From NCBI GenBank assembly GCA_013115125.1, contig JABANN010000349.1, positions 1 through 36,474 of the forward strand: a stretch of DNA of 36,474 bases, given 5' to 3'. Source of the stretch: Perkinsus olseni (lineage: Eukaryota; Perkinsozoa; Perkinsida). A program made the translations under genes and the position numbers. This document shows, in pieces, positions 20,705 to 34,148 of this stretch; within the stretch, counting starts at the first letter, position 1, and every line of letters begins with the position of its first letter. The notes beneath the pieces are model-generated. The model searched no databases. It saw nothing but the letters and a program-made list of their open reading frames with translations, and was not told where the DNA came from.

Positions 20705-23700
20705 ATGTTAATACCGCCTCGTCTGGTCTGCCTGTCATTGTTGTTGGGGCTGATGGGCGGCCGTCATGCCCTACGACGGCGGCAGAAGGAGCCAGTTTTG
20801 GAGTGAGTTCTTTGCCAGCGGGATCGACAAAGCGCTGGAAATCCCCCTGAAATATTTCTTTCGACAGGTTGCTGAACCCGTCGGAGGATCCTGGAGGGAC
20901 TTCGCTTCTCGAGCTCACTTCGGGGCATAGAATTCTCCCTGCCCTGGCGATTCCTCTGATCTCTGCGGCTCTCCCGGCAGTTGCGGGCGGTGGTTTGGGC
21001 CTTTTCGGCCTCGGTAAGTTCACACACAAGAAGATCATGGACTCCAAAATGAAGGCCTTTGCGTAAGCTCGGGTGCATCACTGTAGTACAATGGGAACGG
21101 CTTCTCTCGTGCCAGGAAAAAAGACTGCGAGGCGATATTCAACGGAACGATACCTAACTTGGACGATAAGAAGCACGAGCGCACGAGGGTCAACTGCGGT
21201 TTGTATATATTTAGCGAGCTGGTAAAGCTCACTAAGGACGCTACGACGGAGGGGAGGTTTGTCAACGAATCGTCAAAGAAGTGATGATACCACTCCATCA
21301 GCAACTCGTGTATGACTGTAGCAGTTACACTATGGGATGGGAGGCCTTGAGACCGCTGGAGGCGGTGGTGGAAGCTTTGGATCCAATCGTGGACGCGGAG
21401 AAAAAGTGAGATTCTCTAACCCATTCCGAAGAAGGGCCACGCTAAAGCGGCGCGGCATCCATTCACCATCTCTTTCACTAGCTGTGGACGCTGTTCGGCC
21501 AGCAGCAATCCATCTGTTTTCGGAAGTAGCAGGAAAGGCGGTGGATGGTTTTGCTGACAGGCACAATGGTTTGCGTAAACGGCGACGAGATTTAGGGCAA
21601 GCGCTCAAGACACTTCGAGAAAAGCTGGTAAGTTCCTGGCCTTTGCGACCCTGAGAGATTTCGAGTCCTCTGTCAGGAGTCCCGATTCGGATCCTCGTTT
21701 GACAGGCTGTCTCGGCTGGAGCGGTAAGACGGAGGGCTTTTCGCTGCTGCTCTTCACAGTTGCCTTCCTCAGGAATATTCACGATGCGCTTCTGGAGGAC
21801 AAACGAGCGGAGTCTAAGTTGGCGAGGGAGGTAGCATTCTTTTCATCTCGGGCATCAGTACGAACCGGCCGCGGTCAGACCGCGAGGGAGTTCAAGAGCA
21901 ACGTGGAGAGAGGCGCTGGGAAGATGCTCGCGAATACGTACACTGAGGACGCTGAGACTGAGGCGGTGAGCGATGCGGTGTCGCCTTCCCGAGTCGGTAT
22001 CTCGGCGGTTAGGCATTGAAGAAGACGACGAGGGGCGTGGGGATCCAGCAGAGGAATCTGCTGAGAATGGCCGACAAAGGAAACCGTGGCATGGCAAAGG
22101 ATGAGAAGAAGGTGGTGTCTCCAGCTGGAAGGCCGGAGGGCATCTTCTACTGTAGTTTCAAGACATGGACGCTGAGCTTCATCGGCGGCTGGTGAGTGAT
22201 GAGGCAGAGGCAGCGGATATTCTCGATGGCAATGGGCGTCGCAGTACGCAGTTGAGACAGTAAGGACTGGTTTGATGGACTCGAGGCTGGATTGCTGTTG
22301 TTATTAGAAAAATGACGGCGGACGCTGACCATCGTTTCGGACGGGTGGAGAAGGTGCTGGGGCAGGAACTACCGAGGAGTCAGCACCGAGTAGGGAGGAG
22401 GCCTAAGTCGGTGTTGTCGTTGAGTTACGTGATCAGATATACAGAGAGACGGCCGAGGCAGCCAAGCAGTTGGAGCGGGGGCTCGGTGTCTCGTCCAAGG
22501 GGCTGGCTATGTCCAGAGGAATGTTCGACAAGAAGTTGGACAGCGACTTCGGCCGGATGGACAGAAGGCTAGTCTCAGCTGGGAAGGAGTATCAGCTGGT
22601 GAGTGGAGGGGAATCCCTCGGCTCTCGCGTCCTGTGTGGTTTCGCGAATTATCGATTCGGTGATGAGTGACAGCACGGTGGTTGGCGTTGCCTTGTAGGC
22701 CTTGGATGATGCTCATAATGACTTGGGTCGTCAACTGTCCGCAGCCAAAGCTTCTTCCTCGATGGAGGCACTGCGGAGAGAGAGGAAGTCACAGGAGAGA
22801 AGCGTGCAAAAGTTGATGTAATGGTTCCCTCCGACCGGGCTGGCGTCATTGCTCTTCGTCCGCAGAAATAATTATGAGCACGACGCGGAGTCCAGCCAAA
22901 GAGATGTGGAAGCGATCAACGCGGTCATTGAAGCGGATGCCACAGCGCAAGAAAGGAGTATGAGGACAGTCCAGAGTGACCTACAGCGCCAGGTGACTAA
23001 CGAGGGAGAGTTCTCAGCGGGGGTGCTGTGGACTGGTGCGTCGTTCTGTCAGCTCTTCACGAATGTGAACCACTTGGAGTCGATTCTAGCCAACAGTGCT
23101 TCGGAGCAGGGGACGGATGCTCACCGATCGGTAAGGGCGTCGGAGGAGCCCCTGGCCTGTCTGTAGTACTTGTCCCTGTTTCAGGCTCAGCTGCTGCGGA
23201 ACGTCGTGGCTGATCATCAGATCGCTGTGGACCAGGAGAATGTGCGTGCAAGTGGGGAGCTAGGAGAGGGCCAGGCACTCGTCACGAGAACTGCCGATGA
23301 CATCGGAGGACATGTGACGGATGAGACTGCTCGGATGAAGTACGTAGTGGGAAAGGGGGTATCAGGTATCACTAACGAGCTTGTCGATCGGGCTCAACTC
23401 GGTGGCTAACCCGTCGTGCATTCGGTGCCGCGGGAAGGGTGTTGATATTCATCTTCTCTTGACCGCTCCCTCCCCCTGCCTCAGACTAAAGATAGACCGT
23501 ATATTGTGGTCGGGGAAGTCTCAGCTGAGCGATGGGAAGTCTTTCATCTCCTCTGCTGGCAGGAAGGAGTTACTCACGCAGAAGCAGATCGCCGGTGGGC
23601 CCTCATGTTTCCAGAGTCGAACCCGGCAGAGTAATTGCAGATCAATTCACGGCTGAGGAGCGCAACCTGCTCTTCATGGCGGATGCAGACCTAGAGCACC

Positions 23701-26700
23701 TTTCGAAGGAGGACAAGGCCAAGTTCCTCGCCTTAGCCGATCGACTGGAGTCCGAGTCCACTCGAATCAGCAAAGGCAAGCGACAGCATACAGCAGGCGT
23801 ACTATACACGAGATTCTGTGCAGATTTCGGTTCCCTTGGTACTGCCCTGTCGGGTTTGGATGCGGGTGCGGCCACGGCTAAGGCAGAACTCGCTGCCCTT
23901 GCCTCCGAGGAGGGGAGGTTGACGGCTAAGATGGCAGCTTTCTCTACTAGGGGTCAGAACGTGATTGCTGCTGATAAAATGTAATTACCCTGGCCTTGTG
24001 TTCGTCCCGAATGAGTGACGGCTTAGATACGGTGCCCAGCTGCTGGGTGGGCTCAAGTCGCAGACTGCACGATACGCGAGCGAGTCTGCCGGGGCCCTCG
24101 GCGCTCGCGCTCTGCAGGAGAAGAATAATGCATCAAAGAGTGTCACCGTAAGTCCTACGAGCCTTGATTTGGCTGGCTGTTATCGGTTGTGTCCTGTAGG
24201 GCTACATGTCGCTGATGGAGCGTCGGTTTGGGGCTACTCGCGGAGCGCTATTGAGGGAAGAGGCTGAAGCGAGGTCCCAATACGGCATCGAGAAGAATGA
24301 CGTTGATAAGGTAGCAAGCGCTGTGCTTGTCGCTGCCAAACGCAGGCGGCGTGAAATTCTGATGGCGAGGGTCTTCTGTGGCTTGTATGGCCCATCGCGA
24401 TAGGAGCGCTGTATTAGGGTGTGCTGGGCTGAGGCTTCGCATTTTGGCGAGAATTGGCCTCTCTCTCGGGACTTCAACAGACAGTTACCAACAGCGGATT
24501 TAAACAGACTTCGTATCTCGGCGGGCGGCTCCGTTCGACTTAAGATACCATTCCGATATGTCTCTATGACGAACCGGGAGGAGCTGCTCCTTTGCGCCTG
24601 AAATTGCTCCGTATTTTCTGTTGAGGAATGTGTTGCTCTCGGCAGGCCGAGGAGCTCGTGGCTACGCTGAAGGACGAGTCCCAACAAGACGAGATCAAGC
24701 TGAGGGATTCACTGCTGCGGCTGATAAGGAGCGACGACCAAGGCGCCGAAAACGTAACTCGTATCTTGCACGCGTCAGCCTTGCTTCAGTGATTGCTCAT
24801 CGCCGAGGTCTGTGAACTTGAATACCACTCCTTTCAGTTCATTCGAGAGATGTTGGAGGCGCAGGACGGACGACTGGTGGACGTACGCAATGTGTTGTTG
24901 AAAATGATCGGTACGGATTCCTCGGGGGTTATGAATGCCACCGAGGCTGATGTGTCCACGGTGAAGGACAAGGTTGGTGCCCGAGTGCTCTTTGCCTGTG
25001 GTGCAGCTGATCGCTCAGATGGAGCTCTTGCTGGCTAGCGAGGAAACTGAGGCGCAGAAAGATGCTCGACGGGATTCGCAGCTGATAGAAAACACCGACA
25101 AGTAGTGCGGCATCCTCGATAGCGTAGGGCACTTGGGCGTTCAGGTTGAAGGCGGTGGGAGCGGCCCATCGACGAGCCTTAGCCACGTTAAGAGATCTGG
25201 TAAAGTCCTTGACACATACGGTTGCGGTAGAGATGCATGCGAGGGAGCAGCACGTGAAGTGAGGCACAGCGGGCTTGTCCTTGTGGGAGATCTTGCGATT
25301 TTCTTCAGTCGCGAGGAGCTGACTAACGGCGTGGAGATCAGAAAGCTGAATGGGAGGTTGACGGCGGAGATACAGAAGTTGGACGATTTCTTCGCGAGAA
25401 CTCGCCGAGGGGTTTACGATGATTACCGGAGGGCGTCACAGATGCTGATGGTACGATGGCGGTCGATACAGGGTGGCGTCACTCGTCGGGGGTAGGTACT
25501 TATCAACGCCTTGAGGAAGGTCATGCGGCTCGACGTTGAGAGAGCAGTTGAGAGGCACATAGCAGCACACAAGGCTTTGGTGAGGACATACGCGTAGTGG
25601 GTGGCTGCCGCCAAGTCCCTGTTCTCTTCAGAGAGAGCAGTACGCTAGTATGAAGGCCTTGGCTAATGATTCGACTGCGACTCTAGCGGAGAAGCAGGTG
25701 GAAGCGTCAATGGTACTGCAGGAGGTGATCGCTTCATCATCGTCATCCGTTCTCTCTTTCAGCATAATGTGGATCGGACCTCGGGAGCGTCGAGTATGAT
25801 GACTCGCCTGGTGAACATGGCTAGGTGAGGCTGCTATGCTGTGGGTAGGGGAGGTGGACTATTATGGGTTCCACTATAGGGGCGTCGGCACGAGCGGCGA
25901 GAAGCTGGGCGTCGAAGCGCAGGGGGACCTGAGCGGGCTCGTGGACACTGAGGCTAGGGAGTATGAAGAAGTGGAAGATGCTCTGGTTGACGATACTAAT
26001 GGCTTCAAGTATGTGCAGTGGTCTCGGGCCCCCTTGCATGTCGAAGTTATTGTGCGTTTCAGGAGCGAGTTGAAGCTGGACAAAGCTCACTCAGATGAGG
26101 ATCTTTTGGTGAGAAATCAGCAGCTGGAGTTTAGCTGGCCACTCCCGCTGTGGTCAGGCACATAAGACAGAGGTCGCCAGAGGTGACTCGGCTATCACTG
26201 GTCGGCTGGGTGAGGGCAGCCTAGCCCTTGGAGACCAGGCATCTCGCACGGGCAACGTCCTAGGGTAAGAACGATGGTCATGCTTTTGCACTGAGTTAAC
26301 AACCCTGCTCTTCTCACGCTCCGCATGCCTAGAAACCATTCGACTGGATCGCTCAATGGTAAAGAATCTCTACTGGAGATGTCAGGCAATCATTCACTGG
26401 CTCAGGTACAATGCCCAGGCAGCAAGACGATATCAAGAGGCAGTGGAGAGCGAGGAGCACATCACCGGTGACGAGCTGAAGGCGTTGGCCCACAGAGTCA
26501 GGTAGGCCCTCTGGAGAGTCCCCGCCTGTTTTGTGACCTTCGTTGCCCAGCGCCAACGATGAGGGGCTGTTGAAGTCGATCGCCAAGTCGAGAGGAGTTG
26601 CGCTGGATCGGGCAGCGAACGTGGAGACTGCTGTGGTCGCGTTTATGGCTACCATGAACCAGTACATGGAAGAGGTGCTTCCTGAGTGAATGCTCGTGGT

Positions 26701-27326
26701 TCCGTGAGAGTGCTTCCTTAGGTGAAGCAAATGTTCAATACAATGCGGACGAGCATGGCCTCCTTGGACCCAGTAGGGGAACCTATAGCGAGTAGGCCGG
26801 TCTTCGCTTTTGGTGGAGGATGAGTTGTGTCTTTTAGACAACGCGACTGATACGTCGCAGGAGGTGATGGAGCGAGCTGGTGAAGTGTCGAGGGAAGTTA
26901 AAAAGTAAGATGCAGGGATCGAACCTGCGCCTTTTGGTAGCACAACTCTCCTTCAGCGATCTCCAAACCTCGAAGGTGATGCATAGTGCTATGCGGCACG
27001 ACCTGTCGGAGGGGCTGAAGCAAGTGCAGCATGACGCGACAATGCACCAGTACGGTCATCGTACGCCATCCCTTCAGAAGCTTTCGGTGGATCAGGTCTA
27101 CTGAGAAGGAGCTTCATCGGCAAATGCTGGCCTCGTCCAGAAAGGTAGAGGACACTCGTAGGAGTGGTAGAGAGTCTTTCGACCAGTAGGATTTCTTGTT
27201 TGCCTCGAAAAGTACCTCTCCCTCTGTAGGTGGCTTCATGCCAGAGAGCATCACTACGACTCGATCTTCGTCGGCCTTGCTAGTGAACTCAACAGCAATG
27301 GGGATGAAGATGATGCGTTTGATTAG
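20705..27326 (+). CDS. Large secreted or surface coiled-coil protein, multi-exon (tandem copy 1)
   Basis: The ATG at 20705 starts a clear signal peptide (MLIPPRLVCLSLLLGLMGG). Exons 20705-20802, 20868-21062, 21116-21280 and 21322-21405 join in phase. Exon 2 holds a second hydrophobic, Gly/Ala-rich segment at about residues 55-84. Further exons include one ending at 21627, then 21677-21723, 21773-21965 and 22013 onward. Small charged helical exons then continue for kilobases, for example MFDKKLDSDFGRMDRRL, DDAHNDLGRQLSAAKASSS and ERNLLFMADADLEHLSKED. Introns are mostly 45-60 bases. The last exon, 27230-27326, encodes HHYDSIFVGLASELNSNGDE. Product size is roughly 1,300-1,600 residues, a rough estimate. 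It is mostly coiled coil with few Cys. I know no family for it. The join between 21405 and 21560 and several later ones are unresolved. Confidence 0.65.
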
Positions 27327-27751
27327 CAATGCATTTCACGAAAGTGAATGTGGACATGCGCCTCGATGGGCGTACACTAAGTTGTGCTTTATTCCGTGGG
27401 TGTTCGACTTGGTCGAGGGGAGGTTGGGTGGAGCCTGGGTACCGTCTGGGGCGGAGTTCGTTGGCCTATCATCCGCAGAAGAGCGTTACCATACGACAGA
27501 AAGACCAAAGCCTCCAGCAGGTTCCTAGCCGATATTCTCTGCGACCGATCCACCAGCGGGAAGACCATTCTTCCACTCACGTCCGTCGGTGTGAGAAGTC
27601 TTCACTGTAGAATCTAGTACTGTATATACAATGGTGTCCTTCACTTTACTGGAGTAAACACCGCAAGCGACGAAGGCGGGGTATATCTACTAGCTGTGCA
27701 GTTTGCACTCGCCAATCGTGCGCCCCCTCTCTCAGCCATTATAAACTTTTT
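27327..27751. other. Spacer between the tandem coiled-coil genes
   Basis: No exon is seen. It should hold the end of copy 1 and the promoter of copy 2. A TATAAA at 27740-27745 lies only a few bases before the copy 2 start, too close to be an ordinary TATA box for that ATG. Confidence 0.45.
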
Positions 27752-30700
27752 ATGTTGATAGCCCCCCTATGGGGGCTACTAGCATCACTCGTCCTCGAAG
27801 CTTCGGCGCTAGCCACGGCCGATCCACCTCCTGCTGCTCCATCATTCAATGCAACTGAAACTAGGTAACCATGGTCTTCGTATCGCGCTCGAGCAAGGTC
27901 TTCTCACTCTTCAGAGGAGCTCTCTCGGAGTTAATACCGTTGGACGAGATCCCTGACCGAATCCCTGAGAACCTTCGCTTCCTCATGTGAGATCAAGGAC
28001 CCCGTTTTTCCTTGCGGAAGAGTCCTGATCCTGCCGTCCTCAGGCCACGAAATTGCACAGAAGGGGAGGCTTCCTGCCTGCCTCATAGAAAGGCGAAGGT
28101 CAACAGAATGTACAACCAGATGCTTTACCTCCTTAAGAAGTCTCAAGAGGCTTTCACGAGGTTGGTCGCGGCCCAGGAGGCACTACCGTTCGCAAGCTGG
28201 CCCTGATCCATTCAGGCTGGGCTCAATCAAGGGAACCGTCAGGCAGGAGAACCTCACGCTGGGAGGGGATGGCGGGTGGGTAGCTGCTAGAAGTGACGAG
28301 GACTGTTCAGGCCGTGTCATTCAGGAAGAAGCTCACAGCGACTCTGGAGAAGGGGGTCAATCTGCTTCAAAAATCAACTGTAGGGCTTTGCAGATTCGTG
28401 GTCCCTCTTTATTCGCTCGGTTCGCTTCAGAGAAACAGCCTTACGAAATCAGCAAGAATTATGACTGAGATTGAGAAGTAGCGTTGTCTGGGGGCTCCTC
28501 AGTGGACTGTCGCCGACTTGCGATCGGTTGTTGGAAACGAGACCCTGATTGAGTTTTTGCGAGCTCAGGAACATGGGTAGCGAGGTGAAAAGGCTGAGGG
28601 AGTGGTTCTCGGAGATCTCCCAGCGGGTGAGTTTCACATGCTTTGGCCTTGTCGTCTACCCATCGTTGTTAGGCAAGGGACGGTAACAAGGAGACGCTGC
28701 AGCAGAGCATGGAGCACATGCTTGAGGCCAGCGAGAAGATGAGGGTGAATGTTGGCAGGGCAGGGAACTCTGGGTCGTCGAGAGGTGCTGAGTGAAGCTC
28801 GGTGATTCAGGCCATTGCCGAGTCGACGGGCGAGATCACTCGGGTGCAACGACGCTTTCCTTTACGCGCTGCTAGAGTTCTCAAGCTCTCTCGCGAGGTG
28901 GCCAGCCGGGTGAGCAGGGATGACCTTCCCTGGAAGACGTTCCGCGACAGCTGAGCTCATAGTGAGGTCGAGCTTGTGTAGGCGTCGAAGGGAACGCAGG
29001 CCGCGCTGCATCGCACGGGAGTGTTGGGAGGAGCTCTAAGCCATATGGAAGAGGAAGGCATGAAGCGGCAGAGACAGGAGCTACTGTAAGGAGTCTGTCG
29101 TGCTTCGAAGGGCTCAAGCGCTGTTAAGGTACTTGCTCGATCGCACGACCAAGCAATATGGTAGGGCCGCAGCATCGCTCGCGAGCTTTAGGCAGCGGAG
29201 GTCGGGGGAGGTATGCTCCAAGAGAGCTTTTACGAGGAGCGGAAGGTGTGGTATGGACTCAGGAACTGAAGCGAATCCGGCAGAAAGCTGCGAGCTTTGT
29301 GAAGAGAGGGCGGATGCTTGATGAGGAGCTCCTTGTGAAGGGGAAAGAATTGAACATTAAGCGGCGTCTCAGGAGATCGACCAGAATCAGCGATACTCTC
29401 CTGCGAGGAGGGCTTCGGGTGAGTCTACCCCGACGCCACTGAAGGGATTGCCTAGCAATGTTCGGTGGCATACGGAATCATGATGATACCAAACGCGATT
29501 CGAGCAGTGCGGTGAATTGGTGAAAGTTTGGTAATGTATTATTCGCCAGCGCAGGCGATCGGAGCGATTTCCCTATGACAAGCCTTCTAAGCTGTGCTAG
29601 ATCCTTTTCTATACTACAGCGTAGTTGATGTGAAGAGTGGGAGACTCTTCATCGCCGCCTCGGCAATTATGAGGGGACCGCTGTCAGTCGCTCTGGCAGC
29701 CATTTCACCATCTCGCTGCCTGCCTTTGTGCTCATCTCTTTCTTCGTCAGGGCCTCGCCCGAGACGTCAGTGGTCTGAGCTCGGATCTCGACCATGTGGC
29801 GACCGAAGGGAAGAAGGGGGTATCGAGACTTGCGTCGAAGGAGAAGGAAATGATTGTCGGGAGAACCGCTACTGCGTGAGCCTCGACGGCTGCTGCAGTT
29901 GAGCTGGTCATGCGGATGGCAACAACCTCAGGACTGCCGTGGACAGCGCTATCAAGAGCCAGTTGAGCGGCTTCGAGAGCGCGGAGGCTGAGCTGAACCG
30001 TGCTGTGCGAGCGGCGGACAAGACGCTGATGGACGACATGGGCAAGGAGCTCGACGGCGTGAGGCTGCTAGTCGTGGCTCTTTCGATGAGCGTGTGGATC
30101 TGTGTAGGTGATCAAGGAGACGAGTAAGTTCGAAACTACTACAGGAGGCGTCCAGCGGCGTGCGGATGCTGAGACTAAGCACATCGTGAGCTAATGCACC
30201 GTGAGGAGGCTGCTTGGACTGGTTTCCTCAGAGGAAAGATGCGCAGCAAGCGATGCATCTCGCGGAGGAGCAAGAGCAGGAGAACCTTCTGCATGGCAAG
30301 CAGGTGGGTTCTGTTGTTGAGGCTTCTGCCTACGCGCCATGGTCTGCCTTCGAGCTCGGCTGCTCCCCTCAATCAGATGGCGGAGGCCACGGGCTCCTTG
30401 CAGGAAAGCGGCGAAAGGGACCTTCGGGGAGAGATAGGACGGAGGGTTGATGCGGCCGAGTACGCAGAAAGGGTGCTTCCTTTCGATGCTCTACTGTTCT
30501 TCTACAAAGGCACAGCATCGCTGCCATGGGTGGTCGTGTGGACGCCGCGATGAGTGTAGTGAAGCGCGGGCTAGCTGAGACTGCTGCTGGAGCTGCGAAG
30601 TCGGAAATCCAGAGTAGGAAGAGTACTTCGGGTAGTCTATCGTCTATGAGTTGCTTCGCAGACTCGCTAGGAGTGCTGGAGTCTGAGCTGAGCCAGGATA

Positions 30701-33700
30701 TAGCTCTGATGAATGACCAAATCACGGGCTCTGTCGAGAGAGGCGTTGACTCCGTGCGCGAGCGGCAAGCACATGAGAGCTCGGAGCAAAATCGCAGTAA
30801 GCTAGCAATCATCATCCAAGCTCTTTTTGATGGCAGAGCTTCTCTCCGTCGTTTGTAACATGTATCTCGCCGTTTCAGAAATGAAGAATCTACGGTCTGC
30901 AATCACCGAGGGAGCCAGCAGTTTCGCAAGGGATGCGGCATCCTTTAACCAGTTGGACGAAGCTCACAAAAACAAGCTGCAGGGGCTTGATGGCAGAGCT
31001 GCCGAGAGCCGCAGAAACATCCGGGAGATCGAGAGGTGGGGCATAGCTAGTCGCCAGCCCTCGTTCCTGACTGCTGTTGCCGTAGCGGAATCGGATCGAA
31101 GATGCTGGTACTGGCCTCCTTGCGGGACAAGGCAGGGGTTACCCACCGTCGGGAGGTGGACGCGGACTTGCGGCACCAAAGCGAGGAAGGCAAGCGGGCG
31201 ATGAAGGTAATGGCTAAGTCAGTCAGGAAAGACGGAAAGGCTATCCATATTTTCATTCGCCGCGGGAAGGCTGTCCCTTTCGATCAGCGAGAAATAAGAA
31301 CTATCTCGTCTTTTGTGATTAACATTGTCCGTTTATGGCAGGAGAGCGCCGAGAGCAGAATGAAGGAGCTCCGGGGATCGATGGAGGCCTTAGCGAGCGA
31401 GATGCGGGCTGGAAGAACAGGAGAAATGATTCTGGACAGGGAGGTCTCTAAGGTGAAAAGTCCAGTGGCCGCATCTCCTAGTCGTCTGAGTGTGACCCTA
31501 GGTTGCTCAAGATGTTGATCGAGCGAAGACAGATGGGCTGAAGCTCGCGACCGAGCTGGAAGCGCGCCTTCACAGTCTGCTGAGTCGGAGCGTCGTTAAC
31601 GATGAGGCAGTGGGCTTCGCTCTAGGCCGTCCGTTCCAGCTCTCAAATTAACCCTCAGATGCTATCCGGTCTTCAAACGCGCCGCAGGAGTCTGCTAGAG
31701 TCCACCAGATCGAGCACCGCTACTCAAGTTGCCTCTACGGTCGAAGGCGTATCGCGGATCCTGGGCAGTCGGATAACGGCGGCAGAGGACGAAGTAAGGA
31801 TCGCTCCGCTCGGTCTTCACCACCGCACTGTGGCATTCGCTGCTCACCATTCGCGCTGGGTTGGGTCTGCTTTCCTCGAAAGGAGATGCATGACCGCGGC
31901 CGTGCAACGAGTACTCTGGCTTGGGTCAGGTTCGGAGGGTTATTGATGAGAATAATCGTGAAGAAAAGCGGCATGGCGATATAGAGGCCTCCCTAAAGCT
32001 TTCGCAAAGAAGGTGGGCCCGGCTGCGAGAGACCGAGCTACGAGCTGAGCACGTCTGCTTCAAGGTTCGCTCTGATGGACGGCTCCATGCAGCGCGGGTT
32101 GGCGGAGGCCGGGGGTGTCATTCGAGACCTGAATGACTCGGTCCACCTCCACGAGGGCGGTGAACTCATTCGGTGAGTGCGAAGATGAATTTCAACTCGG
32201 CAACGAGAGCTCAGCAGGTTACAACAGAACCGGGCTGGCGACGAAGTGGCGTCGAGCCAGATGCGATTAGAGAAAGCTGTCATGGAGACCAGCGGTCAAG
32301 TCGATCAGCAGCAGAAAGCGCTGAGGAGACTAGTGGAGCTCCTGAAGACAGCGATGAAGGTGACGTTTACCGTTGCTGTCCAATGGGATGCGTTCGGGAA
32401 CCATCAGAATATGTTGGAGCACGTGAGCGGCATCGTTGAAGAGAACAGGAAGGGCAGCACCGCTTCATCAGTCGGGGTAGGCGGGGACGCTCGGCCGGGA
32501 GGCTGACACCGGAAGGGTGCTTTCAGGCTGCCCCTGCCAGAAATATCTCGGCGGAGCTCAGCCGTTCTGAGGCGGATTTTGCTGCGAGATTGGAACGCAC
32601 TACGGAGGTGAACGCACCACTGAGAAGGTCAGCTGGGAAGAGGGGCCTTCGTTCAGGGACGGGACGACAGCTACCGAAGACTCAGAAAGGGCGTCGAGGA
32701 GATCCTAGCCGCGTCCAAGTAACTTCGCCGCTGCGGTATGCTTTGGTCTTACCGAGCTCTTCTCTCAGGGACACAGAAAGATGGAGTAACAATGTTCTGG
32801 GTGACGAGCGGCAGAGACTGGAGAAGCTAGCAGCCGATAGTAGCACGGAGGTGGAGGGTCTGTCTAGTCAGCTCGAGGACGAGAAGAGCGCATACAAGTA
32901 GGGCGCTCGTGAAGTTGCAGGAGGGTATCACTGGTGTTGGCAGATCCGCGGTGGCATCGGAGCAGAAGCAGGAGGCCGAGACGATGAAGGTGAACGGCGG
33001 GAGCTCTCACTTTTATCACCACTTTGCGTGTACACAGGCCGCTGGCGGGACAGCTTCAGAGCGCGCCATGAGAATAGATGGCGAGGTCGAGAAGCTAATG
33101 AGGAGCTTGACGACGCATGCCTCACAACTGGAGGGCTTGCTCGAGTGGGGATTGGTCTGAACTTCGTTCCAACGTGTTTGTATACTTACCGCGGTCCTCA
33201 GCACAAAAGGCGCCGGTTGAAAAGGTGTCTAAGATACGAGCCCGATTCCCCTGTGGCTCAGGCGTAACGCGTTGAAGATCTCTAGCGCGAGTGAGGATGC
33301 GTCAACTCTCAACACGGGTGTGAACCGAGAGGTGGAACAAGCAGAGATGGCGATGAAGTAAACTCAGGCAGAGGAGCATTACACTACCCCGCCTTACCTT
33401 CAGTTCGCCGTGGACTCGCATGCTCGAGAACGCGCGATTGACGAGAAAACACTTCGGGCAGTTGATCAATGAGAGCGGGAATGCCCTCTTTACCATGAAG
33501 CTTCCAGTGAGCGAGGCCCTCAACGTTGAAGTGGGTCCTGTAGCTAGAGTAAACTAGCCCGGCATTTTCGCGCTTGCAGGCTACCGCTGCTCTCGAGGAC
33601 CTCACGAGGTTCCTGCACTCTAACCTCAGTGCCTCTCTGCACAACACCGGTAGGTGAGCTGTTGGGTCGTCTGTGGTCTCCTTGGGGCCCTGCAGGTTTG

Positions 33701-34148
33701 GATGGCCCTGTCTTCGATGAGACAGTGCAAGCGATCGATCGTGATTACGGCCGGTGAGCTCACAATACTATATAATCTGCAGCATTCTCATCTCGCAGGC
33801 AACGGGCGAATTTTCGACCTCTGCACGACCAGATGCGGAAGAGCGTCGTGGAACTCAACCGTCAGTCGGACATCGCCGCCCGGAGTCTCTCGTGGGTTAC
33901 CGTGCACTCCACGCCCGGCCGTACTGCATTGTGTCAGGACTAGTCGCCAGCAAGTACTGGACGAGATTGATGACGCTGCTGGGAGCTTGACAGCTTCACG
34001 AGACTCCCTAAATCATGAACTTCAACAGTGAGTCTCTGGACCCGCCACGCTATGCCTGCTCCTGGAGACCCGTAGCTGTAGGCACTGGGCGGATGGAAGT
34101 CGAGATTACACGAATGTGTTTGCCTCGTTGGCTGATGACTTGCCCTAG
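27752..34148 (+). CDS. Large secreted or surface coiled-coil protein, multi-exon (tandem copy 2)
   Basis: The ATG at 27752 opens a strong signal peptide (MLIAPLWGLLASLVLEASALA, with cleavage likely after ALA), then a Pro-rich stretch. Exon 1 is 27752-27864 and exon 2 is 27915-27986, joined in phase. Many short exons of charged coiled coil follow, such as EVKRLREWFSEISQR, NKETLQQSMEHMLEASEKM, GALSHMEEEGMKRQRQELL, SQLSGFESAEAELNRAV, LDEAHKNKLQGLDGRAA and ERQRLEKLAADSSTEVEGL. The last two exons, one ending at 34027 and 34082-34148, give SRDSLNHELQQ then HWADGSRDYTNVFASLADDL and a stop. Start, layout, intron size and the final motif match copy 1, so these are tandem paralogues. Many internal joins were not worked out, and the exact length is unknown. 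The function is unknown; a filament, surface coat or adhesive role is only a guess. Confidence 0.65.

Noticed and set aside
21337-21654. Gly-rich ORF as a separate gene start
   Set aside because: The in-phase exon 21322-21405 in another frame, together with the upstream signal peptide, fits one larger gene better, though the region 21405-21560 is still unresolved.
26905-26965. tRNA-like T arm (GCAGGGATCGAACCTGC at 26912-26928) with a T-run after it on the minus strand
   Set aside because: The 5' half gives no matching acceptor stem and no anticodon arm, and the bases lie within the exons of the coiled-coil gene. It may be a chance box B or a tRNA relic.
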